This document shows, one piece after another, positions 25,934-34,557 of a DNA stretch of 64,000 bases (positions within the stretch are counted from its first letter, which is position 1; every line of letters begins with the position of its first letter). Source of the stretch: BJ22 sp021298375 (GTDB lineage Bacteria; Planctomycetota; Planctomycetia; Pirellulales; Pirellulaceae); NCBI GenBank assembly GCA_046343015.1, contig JBKDOL010000107.1, positions 1 through 64,000 on the forward strand, written 5' to 3'. The translations under genes were made by a program, and so were the position numbers. The notes under the pieces are model-generated. The model saw nothing but the letters and a program-made list of their open reading frames with translations, was not told the DNA's origin and did no database searches.

Positions 25934-27249
25934 GCTTCACCCGTCGGAGTAAACTCGTTCTGCCCGCGGCAGCATAACCCATGGAACGGCCTTCACAACA
26001 AGCCCGGCGGGGGAAACGAAAGAGGCATGGCGGGTCCCGGATGGCGATCGCCCCCTCCGGCCGGACGCGGGAAGGGAGGGTTGGGGCGGGTTCGGCAGGC
26101 AGGCTTCGGGCGAGGAATGCTGAGCAATCCAGCCGACAGCCTTTGCGGTGGCATTCGAAGAATCCCGAGCGAAACAGCCTTCCAAGCCACCAGGCCGAGA
26201 AGCAAAAGATTTATCACAAAGTTTTTATATTCACCCTTAACACGACAAAAGTCCCGTTAGCGTGATTTTTTCTACCATTAGACCTTCCGTTTCAATTTGT
26301 GAAAAACCGCTATTTAAGTTACAATCGGACTCGTTCCAAAATCGCGCTGCGTGAGGGAGTTTGACCCAAGGCGTACGCCGACGGCGAAGGGCAAAAGCCC
26401 TCTACCACAGCAGGATGGCGGACAACTCAAAATGTGGGTGTTGAAGTTTTTTGGCTGCATCACCCGAGGTCTTTTTTTGACCATTTTGCTGGCTGGTAAC
26501 CCAACTGGGACTTTGGAATTGAGCTTGGAATAACGAATTTCAAGTTGCCGAAGTCGGGTAACAAAAGGCCTGAGTGAGGAATCCGAGACTGGAATTCCGA
26601 GCCAGGGGCCTCCGAGCCAGGGGCCTGAGGAATCGGGTCAGCGGGTGGGATTGAAAGCTCCATTTGAGTTGTCTTACTTCCCCGGCGGGTTTGCTTCCCC
26701 AGCGGAAGCTTCCCAGCAGGGGAGGGTGGTGGCGCGATTTTCAGCTGCCAGAAGAACCGTTTTTGGCTGGAGTTCGAACTCAAAAGCTTTTTCCTTGGAC
26801 TGGCTCAGCGGACCCGCTCCGTGATTGCCGTCCCAGGGAACGAGGCTGTGGGGACGCGGACTGGTTGCCACGACTGATGAAGGCTGCGGCTGAGATTCCC
26901 CACGTTTCATTGTCCAGCAGAACTGACGGAACTACTGGTTTCGTGCAGTTTCAGGGATCGGGCTTTAGTGGTGCGCCGGTAACGAGCGCGCAACCGGAGT
27001 CGAGCCAACTGGGCAAATGATTTGGGACCCGGGAGTGGGAAACCGGTGGTCCAGCACAGCGAGCCGCAGTTGGTTTGTGAGGGCGGGATCCACAGGTGAG
27101 CGATCGCGAGATGCGGTTTGCCGACAGGGCAGGCTGGCTTGTGATCCCGATGGGTTCTGTATCGGCGAAGGATCGTCCCGAGTGGAATTCGGAGCAGGCC
27201 TGGTGCAACTTCGCATCAGAGGCACTTTGTTCAAAGGGAGGATTCTGTT
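25934..27249. other. 1.3-kb spacer between divergent atp operon and DUF4912 gene
   Basis: No gene is supported. The AT-rich core at about 26205-26335 should hold the leftward atp promoter and contains a good rightward promoter candidate (26297-26325). Further right are a small hairpin AGGGC-AAAA-GCCCT at 26388-26401 and a 15-bp duplication CCGAGCCAGGGGCCT at 26597-26626. A possible 33-codon frame from ATG 26431 (MWVLKFFGC start) has no recognisable ribosome binding site. Confidence 0.5.
26297..26325 (+). promoter_or_regulatory. sigma-70-type promoter candidate, rightward
   Basis: TTGTGA at 26297-26302 and TACAAT at 26320-26325 are separated by exactly 17 bp in the AT-richest part of the spacer, predicting transcription from about 26332. 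No clear gene starts for more than 900 bp, so the product may be a long leader for the DUF4912 gene or a separate small RNA. Confidence 0.42.
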
Positions 27250-28725
27250 TTGGTTACGCTCAATAATCTCCGGTCCCAATCTTCGAAGGACCTTGCCAAG
27301 TTTGCCCGCAGTGAAGGCATTCCCGGCTGGCACAACATGCGGAAAGAGCAGCTGATTCAAGCGCTCACTCGACTGCTGAAGCGTCGCGGCCAACCGAGCG
27401 CCGGGCTTCGCTCGGCGGCAGTAAACACCAAAACGGCAACTGGGGCCAAAGCTGCGAGCCCACACAAGGCTGTTGTCTCTAAGGCGGTTGTCTCTAAGGC
27501 GGTTGTCTCGAAAGCTGCGGGCTCCAGAGTTGCCGGCTCGAAAGTAGCGGAAGTTTCCAAGAGCGTGGCGCACAAGCCTGGAGTTCCGGCGAAGGCTGGA
27601 GTTCCGGCAAAAGCGATTTCACCCAAATCTTCACCTGCCGTTGGCGTCGGGAACAGCAAGCCGACGGCAAGCCGACCGATGGCCAAAGGGGCCGGCGTTT
27701 CGGGGACTTCGGCGAAAGCTCCTGCGGTTCCGGCTCGGCCAGTGGCCGCATCTCAAAAGCCTTCTGTCGACAAGTCCGCGGCGATTGTGCGCAAGCCGCT
27801 GCGTACGGCAGAGCCGGCCGAGCCGGCAGTTGAATCGCGAATTCCCACGGCGGTTGGCATGAGGATGCAGCAGGAGTCGCTCGAGCGTGAGCGGTTGAAA
27901 AACTTGGCGCTCACTGCCTCGCTGAACAAAGACAAGCACTCGGTATCCAAAGACCGGGTCGTGCTAATCGTTCGCGATTCCTACTGGCTGCAGGCTTACT
28001 GGGAAGTGACAGAGCAGACTGTCCGTCGGGCCCGCACGGCGCTGGAGAAGCATTGGCGAGGCGCGGTTCCGGTGCTGCGACTGTTCGAGTTTACCGACGA
28101 CGACGATCAATTGCCCGAGAAGCCGATTCGGGACATTGAAGTGCACGGCGGCGTCGACACTTGGTTTATCGACACCCACAATCCGCCCAAGTCTTATCGG
28201 GTTGCGATTGGATATGCGGCTCCGAACGGTCGCTTTTACATGATTGCCAAGAGCAACAAGGTAACGACTCCGGTCCCCAGCGGCCATCGCGGAGCGGGCA
28301 ATTGGGCTGACATTGCCCAGGATTGCGAAAACTTCTTCGCCCTCAGCGGCGGCTACACCGCTGACAATGACGCTCGCGAGTTGCAGGAGGTGTTTGAGGA
28401 GAAGTTGCGTCGCCCGATGGCTCCGCTGAATCCCTCGAATGCGATTGTGATCGACCCGCGGCGTGAATTTCAGTTTGAGGTTGATGCCCAGATGGTGGTC
28501 TACGGCGTTGCCGCTCCCGGTTCCAGCGTGACGCTGGCTGGTGAGCCGCTGAAAATCGACCCCGATGGGACCTTCTCTGTTCGCATGGACCTCCCCGACA
28601 AAAGACAGGTGCTGCCCGTCGTTGCCTGCTCGCGTGACGGAGCCCACCAACGGACGACGGTGCTTTCGATTGAACGAAACACCAAGGTCATGGAACCGGT
28701 GAACATGGATATTGACGAACCCTAA
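27250..28725 (+). CDS. DUF4912 protein with Rho-N/SAP-like head and Ala/Lys/Pro-rich linker
   Basis: A 491-residue protein starting at TTG 27250, eight bases after GGGAGG (27236-27241). Residues 1-45 form a Rho termination factor N-like/SAP helix pair (LRSQSSKDLAKFARSEGIPG, MRKEQLIQALTRLLKR), a nucleic-acid-binding type. Residues about 46-200 are a low-complexity linker with direct repeats (KAVVSKAVVSKAVVSKA; KPGVPAKAGVPAKA). The C-terminal half is DUF4912 (VLIVRDSYWLQAYWEVTE, then YRVAIGYAAPNGRFYMIAKSN and an Ig-like end, VYGVAAPGSSVTLAGEPL). Function unknown; the layout suggests a nucleic-acid-associated scaffold protein. Followed by a terminator. Confidence 0.85.
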   Translation: MVTLNNLRSQSSKDLAKFARSEGIPGWHNMRKEQLIQALTRLLKRRGQPSAGLRSAAVNTKTATGAKAASPHKAVVSKAVVSKAVVSKAAGSRVAGSKVAEVSKSVAHKPGVPAKAGVPAKAISPKSSPAVGVGNSKPTASRPMAKGAGVSGTSAKAPAVPARPVAASQKPSVDKSAAIVRKPLRTAEPAEPAVESRIPTAVGMRMQQESLERERLKNLALTASLNKDKHSVSKDRVVLIVRDSYWLQAYWEVTEQTVRRARTALEKHWRGAVPVLRLFEFTDDDDQLPEKPIRDIEVHGGVDTWFIDTHNPPKSYRVAIGYAAPNGRFYMIAKSNKVTTPVPSGHRGAGNWADIAQDCENFFALSGGYTADNDARELQEVFEEKLRRPMAPLNPSNAIVIDPRREFQFEVDAQMVVYGVAAPGSSVTLAGEPLKIDPDGTFSVRMDLPDKRQVLPVVACSRDGAHQRTTVLSIERNTKVMEPVNMDIDEP

Positions 28726-28757
28726 ATCCGGTTTCAGTCTGAGCCTCGACGGCATTC

Positions 28758-28792
28758 AGGGGCAAGCTCTCGCGAGGGGGCTTGCCCTTTGT
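28758..28792 (+). terminator. terminator of the DUF4912 gene
   Basis: GGGCAAGC (28760-28767) pairs perfectly with GCTTGCCC (28780-28787) across a 12-base loop, followed by TTTGT. It lies 35 bp after the stop codon. The T run is short, so termination may be partial. Confidence 0.65.
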
Positions 28793-29035
28793 CGTTGAAT
28801 GGAGGGGTGCCTGGAGTGCAGCGCTTTTTATCCGCCGCTTTGTATCCGCCGCTTCTTGTCCAGCGCTTCGTGCCCAGCGCTTCGTGCCCAGCGCCGGGTC
28901 TGGCTACAGCTATCGGGTGCGAATTCGGGGCGGTGGCAGTCCGCTGAATTACAGGCGTTTAGCCCCCTTACCCGCAAACTGGCTTTTGGCGATCATGGAA
29001 CTCGCCTTCCGAACTTTGTCTTTTCCCCCGCAGCC

Positions 29036-30949
29036 ATGAGCCTGTTGCTGAACGTCAATTCGATCGAAAAGTACTTTTCTGGTCAGCTCGTGCTGCGGGA
29101 TGTCTCGTTTGAGATTCGAGCCGGTCAGCGGGTGGCTTTGATTGGCCCCAACGGTGCGGGAAAAACAACACTGCTGAAGATTCTGTTGGGGCAACTGGAG
29201 CCGGATAACGGAACCGTCGAATTGGCCAAAGCGGCAAAATTGGGCGTGGTGGCCCAGCGGCCCGAATTTGCTGCCGGGACAACGGTCTGGGACGTGGCCA
29301 AGAAAGCACTTGAGCCGTTGGAACGCCTGGTGTTGGAGTTGCAGACAACGAGCGAGCAACTGGCGGCTGCCACCGACCAAGCGAGCCAACAGCGGTTAGC
29401 CCAACGATTCGAGCAGCTCCAGTTTGAACTTCATCATCGGGATGCCTTTGCCGTTGAGCACAAAATTGAGCGCGTGCTGCAGGGTCTTGGATTCAGCTCG
29501 GCCGACTACGAACGGCCGGCCAGCGTTTTGAGCGGTGGACAGATCAACCGCCTGATGCTTGCCGCTCTTTTGCTGGAGGAGCCCGACCTGATGCTGCTCG
29601 ACGAGCCCTCGAACCACCTCGACATTGAAGCCACCGAGTGGCTGGAGGATTTCCTGCGCAAGTCGCGCCAGGCGTTTTTACTGGTCAGTCACGATCGTTA
29701 TTTCCTCGATCGGGTTGTCGATACGACACTGGAGCTGGTGCACGGTTCGATCGACGTGTATCCCGGCAACTTCACGAAATACCGGGAGCTCAAGGCTGAG
29801 CGGTTGCTGGTCACCCAGCGGACCTATGAAAAACAGCAGACCGAAATCGCCAAGATGGAGGATTTTGTCCGCCGCAATCATTACGGACAAAAGTCGGCAC
29901 AAGCCGAAGATCGGCGCAAGAAGCTGGAGCGGATCGAGCGGGTGGAGATGCCGCGGGTGATTGCCACTCCGAACTTCAAGTTTCCCGAGCCGACCCGCAC
30001 GGGAGACATCGTGCTGCGGGTCGACCAACTTTCCAAGGGATACGACCAGCCGCTTTTTTCGCAGGTGTCCTTTCAAATAGAACGGGGACAGCGGTGGGGC
30101 ATCCTCGGTCCCAATGGTTGCGGCAAATCGACGTTGCTCAAGTGCATTGTGGGTGAAGCTACGCCGGAAACGGGACAGATCAAACTTGGCACGGGAGTGC
30201 GTTCAGGCTATTTCGACCAGCATCTCAAAGGAGTTGATGGGACCAAGCTGGCTGCGGAAGCGATCCGCCCTCCGCACAAGGAGATGATTGACCGCGAACG
30301 CCGCGATCTGCTGGCGCTATTCGGGATTACGGGTGAGCTGGCGCTGAAGACAGTCAGCTCACTCAGTGGCGGCGAGCGCAACCGCGTCGCGCTTGCGCAG
30401 CTTGCGGCCCAAGAGGCCAACTTGCTGGTCCTCGATGAACCGACGAACCATCTCGATCTTTGGGCCTGCGCTGCGCTGGAGCAAGCCTTGTTGGCGTTTG
30501 AGGGGACCTTGTTGGTTGTCAGCCACGACCGCTACTTCCTCAATCAAATCTGCACTCATTTGCTGGTCTTCCAGCCTGACCGAGTGCAGGTATTTGAGGG
30601 CAATTACGATGCCTGGCGGGCGATGCAGCAAGTCCGCGAACCAGCTGCGGCGCCCGCGGCCCCCCGCCTCACGCCGGCAAACAAATCCCCGACAACCGCC
30701 AATCACTCCGGGACAGGGGAACCAGCCAAACGCAAACGCCGATTCCCCTACCGCAAAGTAGCCGAGATCGAAGCGGAGATTCACGATCGCGAAGCGGCGA
30801 TTGCTCGACTGCATCAGGAGCTTGCCACTCCAGAGGTCCTGAGAAACGGTCAACTGGTCGTGCAGCTGAACCGCGAGTTGGAGGAGCACAGCGGAAAGCT
30901 TGAGCAACTCATCGAGCACTGGCAGGAAGCCTTGGAGCTTAATGGTTGA
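29036..30949 (+). CDS. ABC-F family ATPase (Uup/EttA-like)
   Basis: A 637-residue soluble protein with two ABC ATPase domains and no membrane part. ATG at 29036 (MSLLLNVNSIEKYFSGQ) is the family start. Domain 1: Walker A GPNGAGKTT near residue 37, signature LSGGQINRLMLA, Walker B LMLLDEPSNHLD. The inter-domain linker is charged (EIAKMEDFVRRNHYGQKSAQAE). Domain 2: GPNGCGKST near residue 357, LSGGERNRVALA, LLVLDEPTNHLD. The C-terminal end is a coiled coil (KVAEIEAEIHDREAAIARLH), as in Uup. ABC-F proteins bind the ribosomal E site and relieve stalling or confer antibiotic protection; which role applies here is not clear. Confidence 0.93.
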   Translation: MSLLLNVNSIEKYFSGQLVLRDVSFEIRAGQRVALIGPNGAGKTTLLKILLGQLEPDNGTVELAKAAKLGVVAQRPEFAAGTTVWDVAKKALEPLERLVLELQTTSEQLAAATDQASQQRLAQRFEQLQFELHHRDAFAVEHKIERVLQGLGFSSADYERPASVLSGGQINRLMLAALLLEEPDLMLLDEPSNHLDIEATEWLEDFLRKSRQAFLLVSHDRYFLDRVVDTTLELVHGSIDVYPGNFTKYRELKAERLLVTQRTYEKQQTEIAKMEDFVRRNHYGQKSAQAEDRRKKLERIERVEMPRVIATPNFKFPEPTRTGDIVLRVDQLSKGYDQPLFSQVSFQIERGQRWGILGPNGCGKSTLLKCIVGEATPETGQIKLGTGVRSGYFDQHLKGVDGTKLAAEAIRPPHKEMIDRERRDLLALFGITGELALKTVSSLSGGERNRVALAQLAAQEANLLVLDEPTNHLDLWACAALEQALLAFEGTLLVVSHDRYFLNQICTHLLVFQPDRVQVFEGNYDAWRAMQQVREPAAAPAAPRLTPANKSPTTANHSGTGEPAKRKRRFPYRKVAEIEAEIHDREAAIARLHQELATPEVLRNGQLVVQLNRELEEHSGKLEQLIEHWQEALELNG

Positions 30950-30971
30950 GTCCGGTGACAGCCGCCCCCTT

Positions 30972-31011
30972 CAGGCGGAACGTGGTAGCGGTTCCGCTAC
31001 CACGCCGCCTG
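30972..31011. terminator. large perfect hairpin between convergent genes
   Basis: CAGGCGG (30972-30978) pairs with CCGCCTG (31005-31011), and inside it GTGGTAGCGG (30982-30991) pairs with CCGCTACCAC (30994-31003) around a two-base loop. The 89-bp gap between two convergent genes makes a bidirectional terminator or a transcript-end stabilising structure likely, though there is no T run on either side. Confidence 0.6.
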
Positions 31012-31038
31012 CCTTACCTGCCGGTCCGAATCTCTTCA

Positions 31039-31374
31039 TCACCAGCGATAATAGAACCCACCACCGGGATAACCGCCGTAGCCACATCCGGGAGCGGAGT
31101 AAATCGGCCGGTAGTAGCCGCGGTACGCCGGATAGCCGAATCCACCGTAGTAGGCTACTCGCGCAGGCGGATAGTAGGGCCGATAGCCATACCCCCAACC
31201 GGGCTGAGCCAAGCCATTGCCAATCCCCACCACCACAGTCGTGCGGGCCCCGCCACTTCGGTAATACCCGCTGTGTCGATACCCGCCCCCGGAATGGTAG
31301 TGCTGCCCCCAGCTGACGCTGGCCAGGCAGGCCGAAAACAAGAACACCATGGTCAAAATTGCGAGCTGCTTCAT
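31039..31374 (-). CDS. small exported Gly/Tyr-rich protein
   Basis: A 111-residue protein from ATG 31374, preceded by GGGGGAGA at good spacing. The signal peptide is clear (MKQLAILTMVFLFSACLASV, cleavage expected near the SWGQ at residues 21-24). The mature part is made almost wholly of Gly, Tyr, Pro, Arg and Ser in patterns such as GYRHSGYYRSGG, YGYRPYYPPARVAYYGG and GGYPGGGFYYRW. Such sequences are disordered and sticky; similar small proteins are common in planctomycetes and are probably cell-envelope associated. Function unknown. Confidence 0.78.
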   Translation of the reverse strand: MKQLAILTMVFLFSACLASVSWGQHYHSGGGYRHSGYYRSGGARTTVVVGIGNGLAQPGWGYGYRPYYPPARVAYYGGFGYPAYRGYYRPIYSAPGCGYGGYPGGGFYYRW

Positions 31375-31827
31375 GAGCAATCTCCCCCGTTTGGTCTCGT
31401 GGCGTCCGCGTGCACGCACACGCGGTTTCCGCTGCTCAGACAGTGCACTCCGCATGCCAATCATGGGCATGTGAAAGTTTATCGCTGGTGCGATTTGTCG
31501 CTGCGAGACTGCACCCGGATTGTTTACCTCGCCGCGCGATTTTGCCCGCCCAGGAAACCGCCTTTGCAGGTCGCGCCAAAAACAATCCGGCACGATAAAC
31601 TTGAACCCGATGCAGCGTGTCTCAAGGTCGCAGCGCGGGCGCCGCAGGTTTGACGGCGCCGCAGGTTTCACGGCGCCGCAGGTTTGACGGGGCTTCGGTT
31701 TTGACGGGGCCAGTGCAGGAAACTCAACCATCGATCGAGAGGGCTACTTCAGTCGTTGCCTCCAGCTTGCGGGCCGGTTGGCTTGCCGCTTTATTTCATC
31801 TCTCCCGGTTTCGGAACAGTCAGAACG
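31375..31827. other. divergent spacer with 17-bp tandem repeats
   Basis: The region between the Gly/Tyr-rich protein gene and the oxidoreductase gene carries three 17-bp copies of GGCGCCGCAGGTTTGAC at 31638-31688 (the middle copy has one substitution). Nothing else is recognised; both promoters must lie here. Confidence 0.6.
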
Positions 31828-32916
31828 ATGACCAAGAAAATGAACTTGCTGAAAATCGAGCCGTTGGGAGACCGCTTGCCGCCCAATCAGCAATTGGTCG
31901 CCGCTGAGAAATGGCCGGTCATTGGGGAGCGAACTCCAGCGGCGGGACACCTACCTCAGTTGAAAATACACGGCGAAGTTGCGGCCCCCCAGTGCCTGAG
32001 TGTTGACCAGTTGGAATGTCTCCCCCAAAGCACTTTGCAGCTCGACCTGCATTGCGTCACCCGGTGGTCAAAGTTCGACCTTGTCTTCACAGGGGTACTG
32101 CTCGCGGACCTGCTGGAAGTGATCCAGCCCAAGAGTACGGCTCATTACGTCTCTTTCATTGCCCACTCCGAACGACGACACAGCAGTTCACTGACGTTGG
32201 CCGATGCGTTGAGACTCAAGACCTTGATCGCCACGCAGGTGGGAGGTCAACCGCTTCCAGTGGAGCACGGCGGCCCGATACGCAATCTTGTTCCCAATCG
32301 CTATCTCTACAAAAGCGTGAAATGGTTGTGCGAGCTCGAATTCCTGGCCGAGGATCGGCTGGGCTACTGGGAAGCGGAGTCGGGCTATCACAATACGGCC
32401 GACCCTTGGCTGGAACAGCGGTACTTGGCCCCGTCACTCGATCGTCGAGCGGCAGCCAAGTTGCTCGAATCTCGAGACTTTTCCGGACATGACCTGCTGA
32501 GTATTGACGCTTCGCAACGAGAACTGAACGGCTTGAAGGCAGTGGCTGCGCTGCTGCGGAACGCCAATTTCCGGCTCAGCCAGCTGCAGCAGGCTGATTT
32601 CTCGGGAGCGAATCTCTCAAACGCGCATTTTGAGGGAGCGGTTCTGCGAGGAGCCAATTTCAGCGGCGCCGATTTGGAGGGTGCTTGTTTTACGGGAGCC
32701 GATTTGCGAGGCGCGAACTTCACTGGCAGTTCTCTGTTCGGGGCCTCGTTTTTTTCGGCTGCCCCCGCAGGGCTCGCGGATTCGCCGCAGGCAGGGCAGG
32801 GGACTGGCTTTGCCCGCATCGATCAAACGACCATGATTCCGCCGGAATGCCTGCCGCCGCTGACTCCGGAACAGCTTGCCTTTGTGACGACTGCGCTCCA
32901 GCTCGGCCGAGAATGA
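31828..32916 (+). CDS. molybdopterin oxidoreductase (sulfite oxidase-like) fused to pentapeptide repeats
   Basis: A 362-residue protein from ATG 31828. Residues about 45-210 match the sulfite-oxidase-like Mo-binding domain: LDLHCVTRWSKFDLVF with Cys76 as expected Mo ligand, HSERRHSSSLTLADAL, PLPVEHGGPIRNLVPNRYLY, KSVKWLCELEFL and YWEAESGYHNTADPW. From about residue 235 to 311 a run of A(D/N)FxxA-type pentapeptides follows (ADFSGANLSNAHFEGAVL and on). There is no signal peptide, so it is probably cytoplasmic. The fusion is unusual: the first domain normally stands alone. The substrate is unknown. Single gene, convergent with hipA. Confidence 0.83.
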   Translation: MTKKMNLLKIEPLGDRLPPNQQLVAAEKWPVIGERTPAAGHLPQLKIHGEVAAPQCLSVDQLECLPQSTLQLDLHCVTRWSKFDLVFTGVLLADLLEVIQPKSTAHYVSFIAHSERRHSSSLTLADALRLKTLIATQVGGQPLPVEHGGPIRNLVPNRYLYKSVKWLCELEFLAEDRLGYWEAESGYHNTADPWLEQRYLAPSLDRRAAAKLLESRDFSGHDLLSIDASQRELNGLKAVAALLRNANFRLSQLQQADFSGANLSNAHFEGAVLRGANFSGADLEGACFTGADLRGANFTGSSLFGASFFSAAPAGLADSPQAGQGTGFARIDQTTMIPPECLPPLTPEQLAFVTTALQLGRE

Positions 32917-32971
32917 ACCTGACCGCGGGGCGCTTGGCGCCTGCAGACCAGGCAGCACGATCAGCCGAGCC

Positions 32972-34225
32972 TCAGCGCAGCGTGTTCCTCGCCCGCTTGA
33001 GATTCTTGGCCAACTGTTGACTTACCATCTCAAGGATTGGCGAGTCCCCGAAGCGCTGGACGAACTCCTCACAGCCCGCAGCAATGGCCGTCTCGGAGCG
33101 ATCCAGTTGCTCCTCCAGCGCGCCCCAAACCAATCGGGGGCCTACCTGCAATTCGCGAGCGTATTCTTCCAAGTCCCGTCGCAGGACTTGGCCCGGGTCA
33201 AACTGCCGGCCGAAGCTCATCGCCAGATTCCGATCGAGCGACTTGTAGACCCGGGTGCAGACCAGGTCATAAAACGGCGCCAAGCGCACTCCCTTGTCGG
33301 GGCTGAGCAGCAAAGAGGCGTTTTTCGCGTGCCCATCGCAGTTGCCGAAGAGCCAGTTGAACAGGCCCCAGCTCACGAGCAGCCTCAAGTCGACAACCGG
33401 CAGGCTGCCATGCGTTCGGACAATGGCCGCCAACTCCCCAGGACGGGGACCACCTTCTTTCTGGTACTTCCTCAGCGGGCTGCGCCCCAATGCCTGACAA
33501 AAGTCTTCTTGATGAAGGCGGACGATCTTCGCCCCCTCCTGGCGGCGATCGTAGCGTTCGACCACAAGGATCGTTCCGCCACCCTCGGGTCGCCATAAAT
33601 CAGCGGAGGGAACCGGCAAGCCGAGTTTCCCGGCAATCATTCCCAGCAGGCATTCATTTTCCGGCAAGTGCTTGAAGTGGGGTGATGCAAACTTGAGCAG
33701 ATGCGTGCTCGGCGCCGGTCCCAATGGCAGGCTCGTCGCGTTACCGTCCAGCCGCACGGGAAGCTTGTCCTGGGCCCCAGCCAGCGACAATCGCACTCCA
33801 TCCCGCCCGACCGTTGAGGAAAAGACATCGGGCGCGTTGGACAATGACCAAAGCCGAAGTTGCTCGGAGGTGATCGGCCGATAGTCCGCGGTCGAGGAAG
33901 GATTGGCTGGTGGTGTATCCCCCAGCGTCAAGGCTCCGGCGCATTCACCGCCGATCAGTCGGAGCAACTCAAAGTCGTTTCCCGGCGTTACCTTCAAACG
34001 CTGGCACAAGCGCACGCGGACATCGGCTTCCGGCAGGAGGTTGGCAAAAAAAGAATGAGCCTGTTCGTGATACTTCTCCGCACGCAGCGGCAATGAGAGC
34101 GAGATTGGAAAGGCGCTGGGAAATCCAAGCCAATCGTCGGCGTAAATGAATTCCATCCGCTCATTGCGGTCGAGCTCGACGGTTCCCACCAGATATTGCG
34201 TCCACCAAACCTGAAGTCGGCTCAT
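32972..34225 (-). CDS. hipA: HipA-family serine/threonine kinase toxin
   Basis: A 417-residue protein starting at ATG 34225, which overlaps the hipB stop codon in an ATGA arrangement. Domains: HipA N-terminal subdomain (residues 1-110), then the kinase-like fold with LSLAGAQDKLPVRLDG (glycine-rich loop and ATP-binding Lys), the catalytic Asp in LFGNCDGHAKNASLL and the metal-binding Asp in LAPFYDLVCTR. E. coli HipA phosphorylates glutamyl-tRNA synthetase and induces growth arrest; other family members act on other targets. Length and motifs are intact, so the protein should be active when released from HipB. Confidence 0.92.
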   Translation of the reverse strand: MSRLQVWWTQYLVGTVELDRNERMEFIYADDWLGFPSAFPISLSLPLRAEKYHEQAHSFFANLLPEADVRVRLCQRLKVTPGNDFELLRLIGGECAGALTLGDTPPANPSSTADYRPITSEQLRLWSLSNAPDVFSSTVGRDGVRLSLAGAQDKLPVRLDGNATSLPLGPAPSTHLLKFASPHFKHLPENECLLGMIAGKLGLPVPSADLWRPEGGGTILVVERYDRRQEGAKIVRLHQEDFCQALGRSPLRKYQKEGGPRPGELAAIVRTHGSLPVVDLRLLVSWGLFNWLFGNCDGHAKNASLLLSPDKGVRLAPFYDLVCTRVYKSLDRNLAMSFGRQFDPGQVLRRDLEEYARELQVGPRLVWGALEEQLDRSETAIAAGCEEFVQRFGDSPILEMVSQQLAKNLKRARNTLR

Positions 34226-34455
34226 CGGCTCGATCCCCCGCGGGTCTCGACTTGCAGGTCCAGGCCGAGCACACTCAACACCTGCAGGACTTTGTGAAAC
34301 TCCGCAGTCGGCTTGCCCCGCTCCAACTCGGACACAAACCGGACTCCGACTCCCGCCACTTCCGCCAAGGCTGCCTGGGTGAGCTCGACCTCCTTGCGAC
34401 GGCGGCGAACAACCCCGCCCAGGTCGGCAACCGTGCGAATTTGGATCGACTCCAC
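34222..34455 (-). CDS. hipB: HipB-like antitoxin, XRE/y4mF-type HTH repressor
   Basis: A 77-residue DNA-binding protein. The GTG at 34453-34455 is chosen as start because AAGGAGG lies five bases upstream, and because the longer in-frame version from 34521 would translate two operator palindromes. The helix-turn-helix covers VVRRRRKEVELTQAALAEVAGV and GVRFVSELERGKPT, with a short C-terminal segment (LQVLSVLGLDLQVET) probably used for dimerisation. It should neutralise HipA and repress its own operon through the palindromes at 34466-34557. Confidence 0.9.
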   Translation of the reverse strand: MESIQIRTVADLGGVVRRRRKEVELTQAALAEVAGVGVRFVSELERGKPTAEFHKVLQVLSVLGLDLQVETRGGSSR

Positions 34456-34465
34456 CCCAACCTCC

Positions 34466-34479
34466 TTCCCGTACGGGAA
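34466..34479. promoter_or_regulatory. hipBA operator palindrome O1
   Basis: TTCCCGTACGGGAA is a perfect 14-bp palindrome. It touches the ribosome binding site of hipB (AAGGAGG), so a bound protein could also block translation initiation or early elongation of transcription. Confidence 0.8.
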
Positions 34480-34504
34480 TACAAACCCAAGCAATCGCCA
34501 AATA

Positions 34505-34518
34505 TTCCCGATCGGGAA
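34505..34518. promoter_or_regulatory. hipBA operator palindrome O2
   Basis: TTCCCGATCGGGAA, a perfect palindrome exactly 39 bp from O1. It lies just downstream of a leftward -10 candidate (TACAAT, complement of 34526-34531), at the expected transcription start. Confidence 0.82.
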
Positions 34519-34543
34519 CATAAAGATTGTATCGGCCAAAACA

Positions 34544-34557
34544 ATCCCGAACGGGAA
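34544..34557. promoter_or_regulatory. hipBA operator palindrome O3
   Basis: ATCCCGAACGGGAA, a near-perfect copy of the same palindrome, again exactly 39 bp from O2 and placed over the expected -35 region. Confidence 0.78.

Noticed and set aside
26351..26533. 60-codon frame downstream of the 26297 promoter candidate
   Set aside because: The first part is a hairpin region and the second a short hydrophobic stretch; no ribosome binding site, so not called as a gene.
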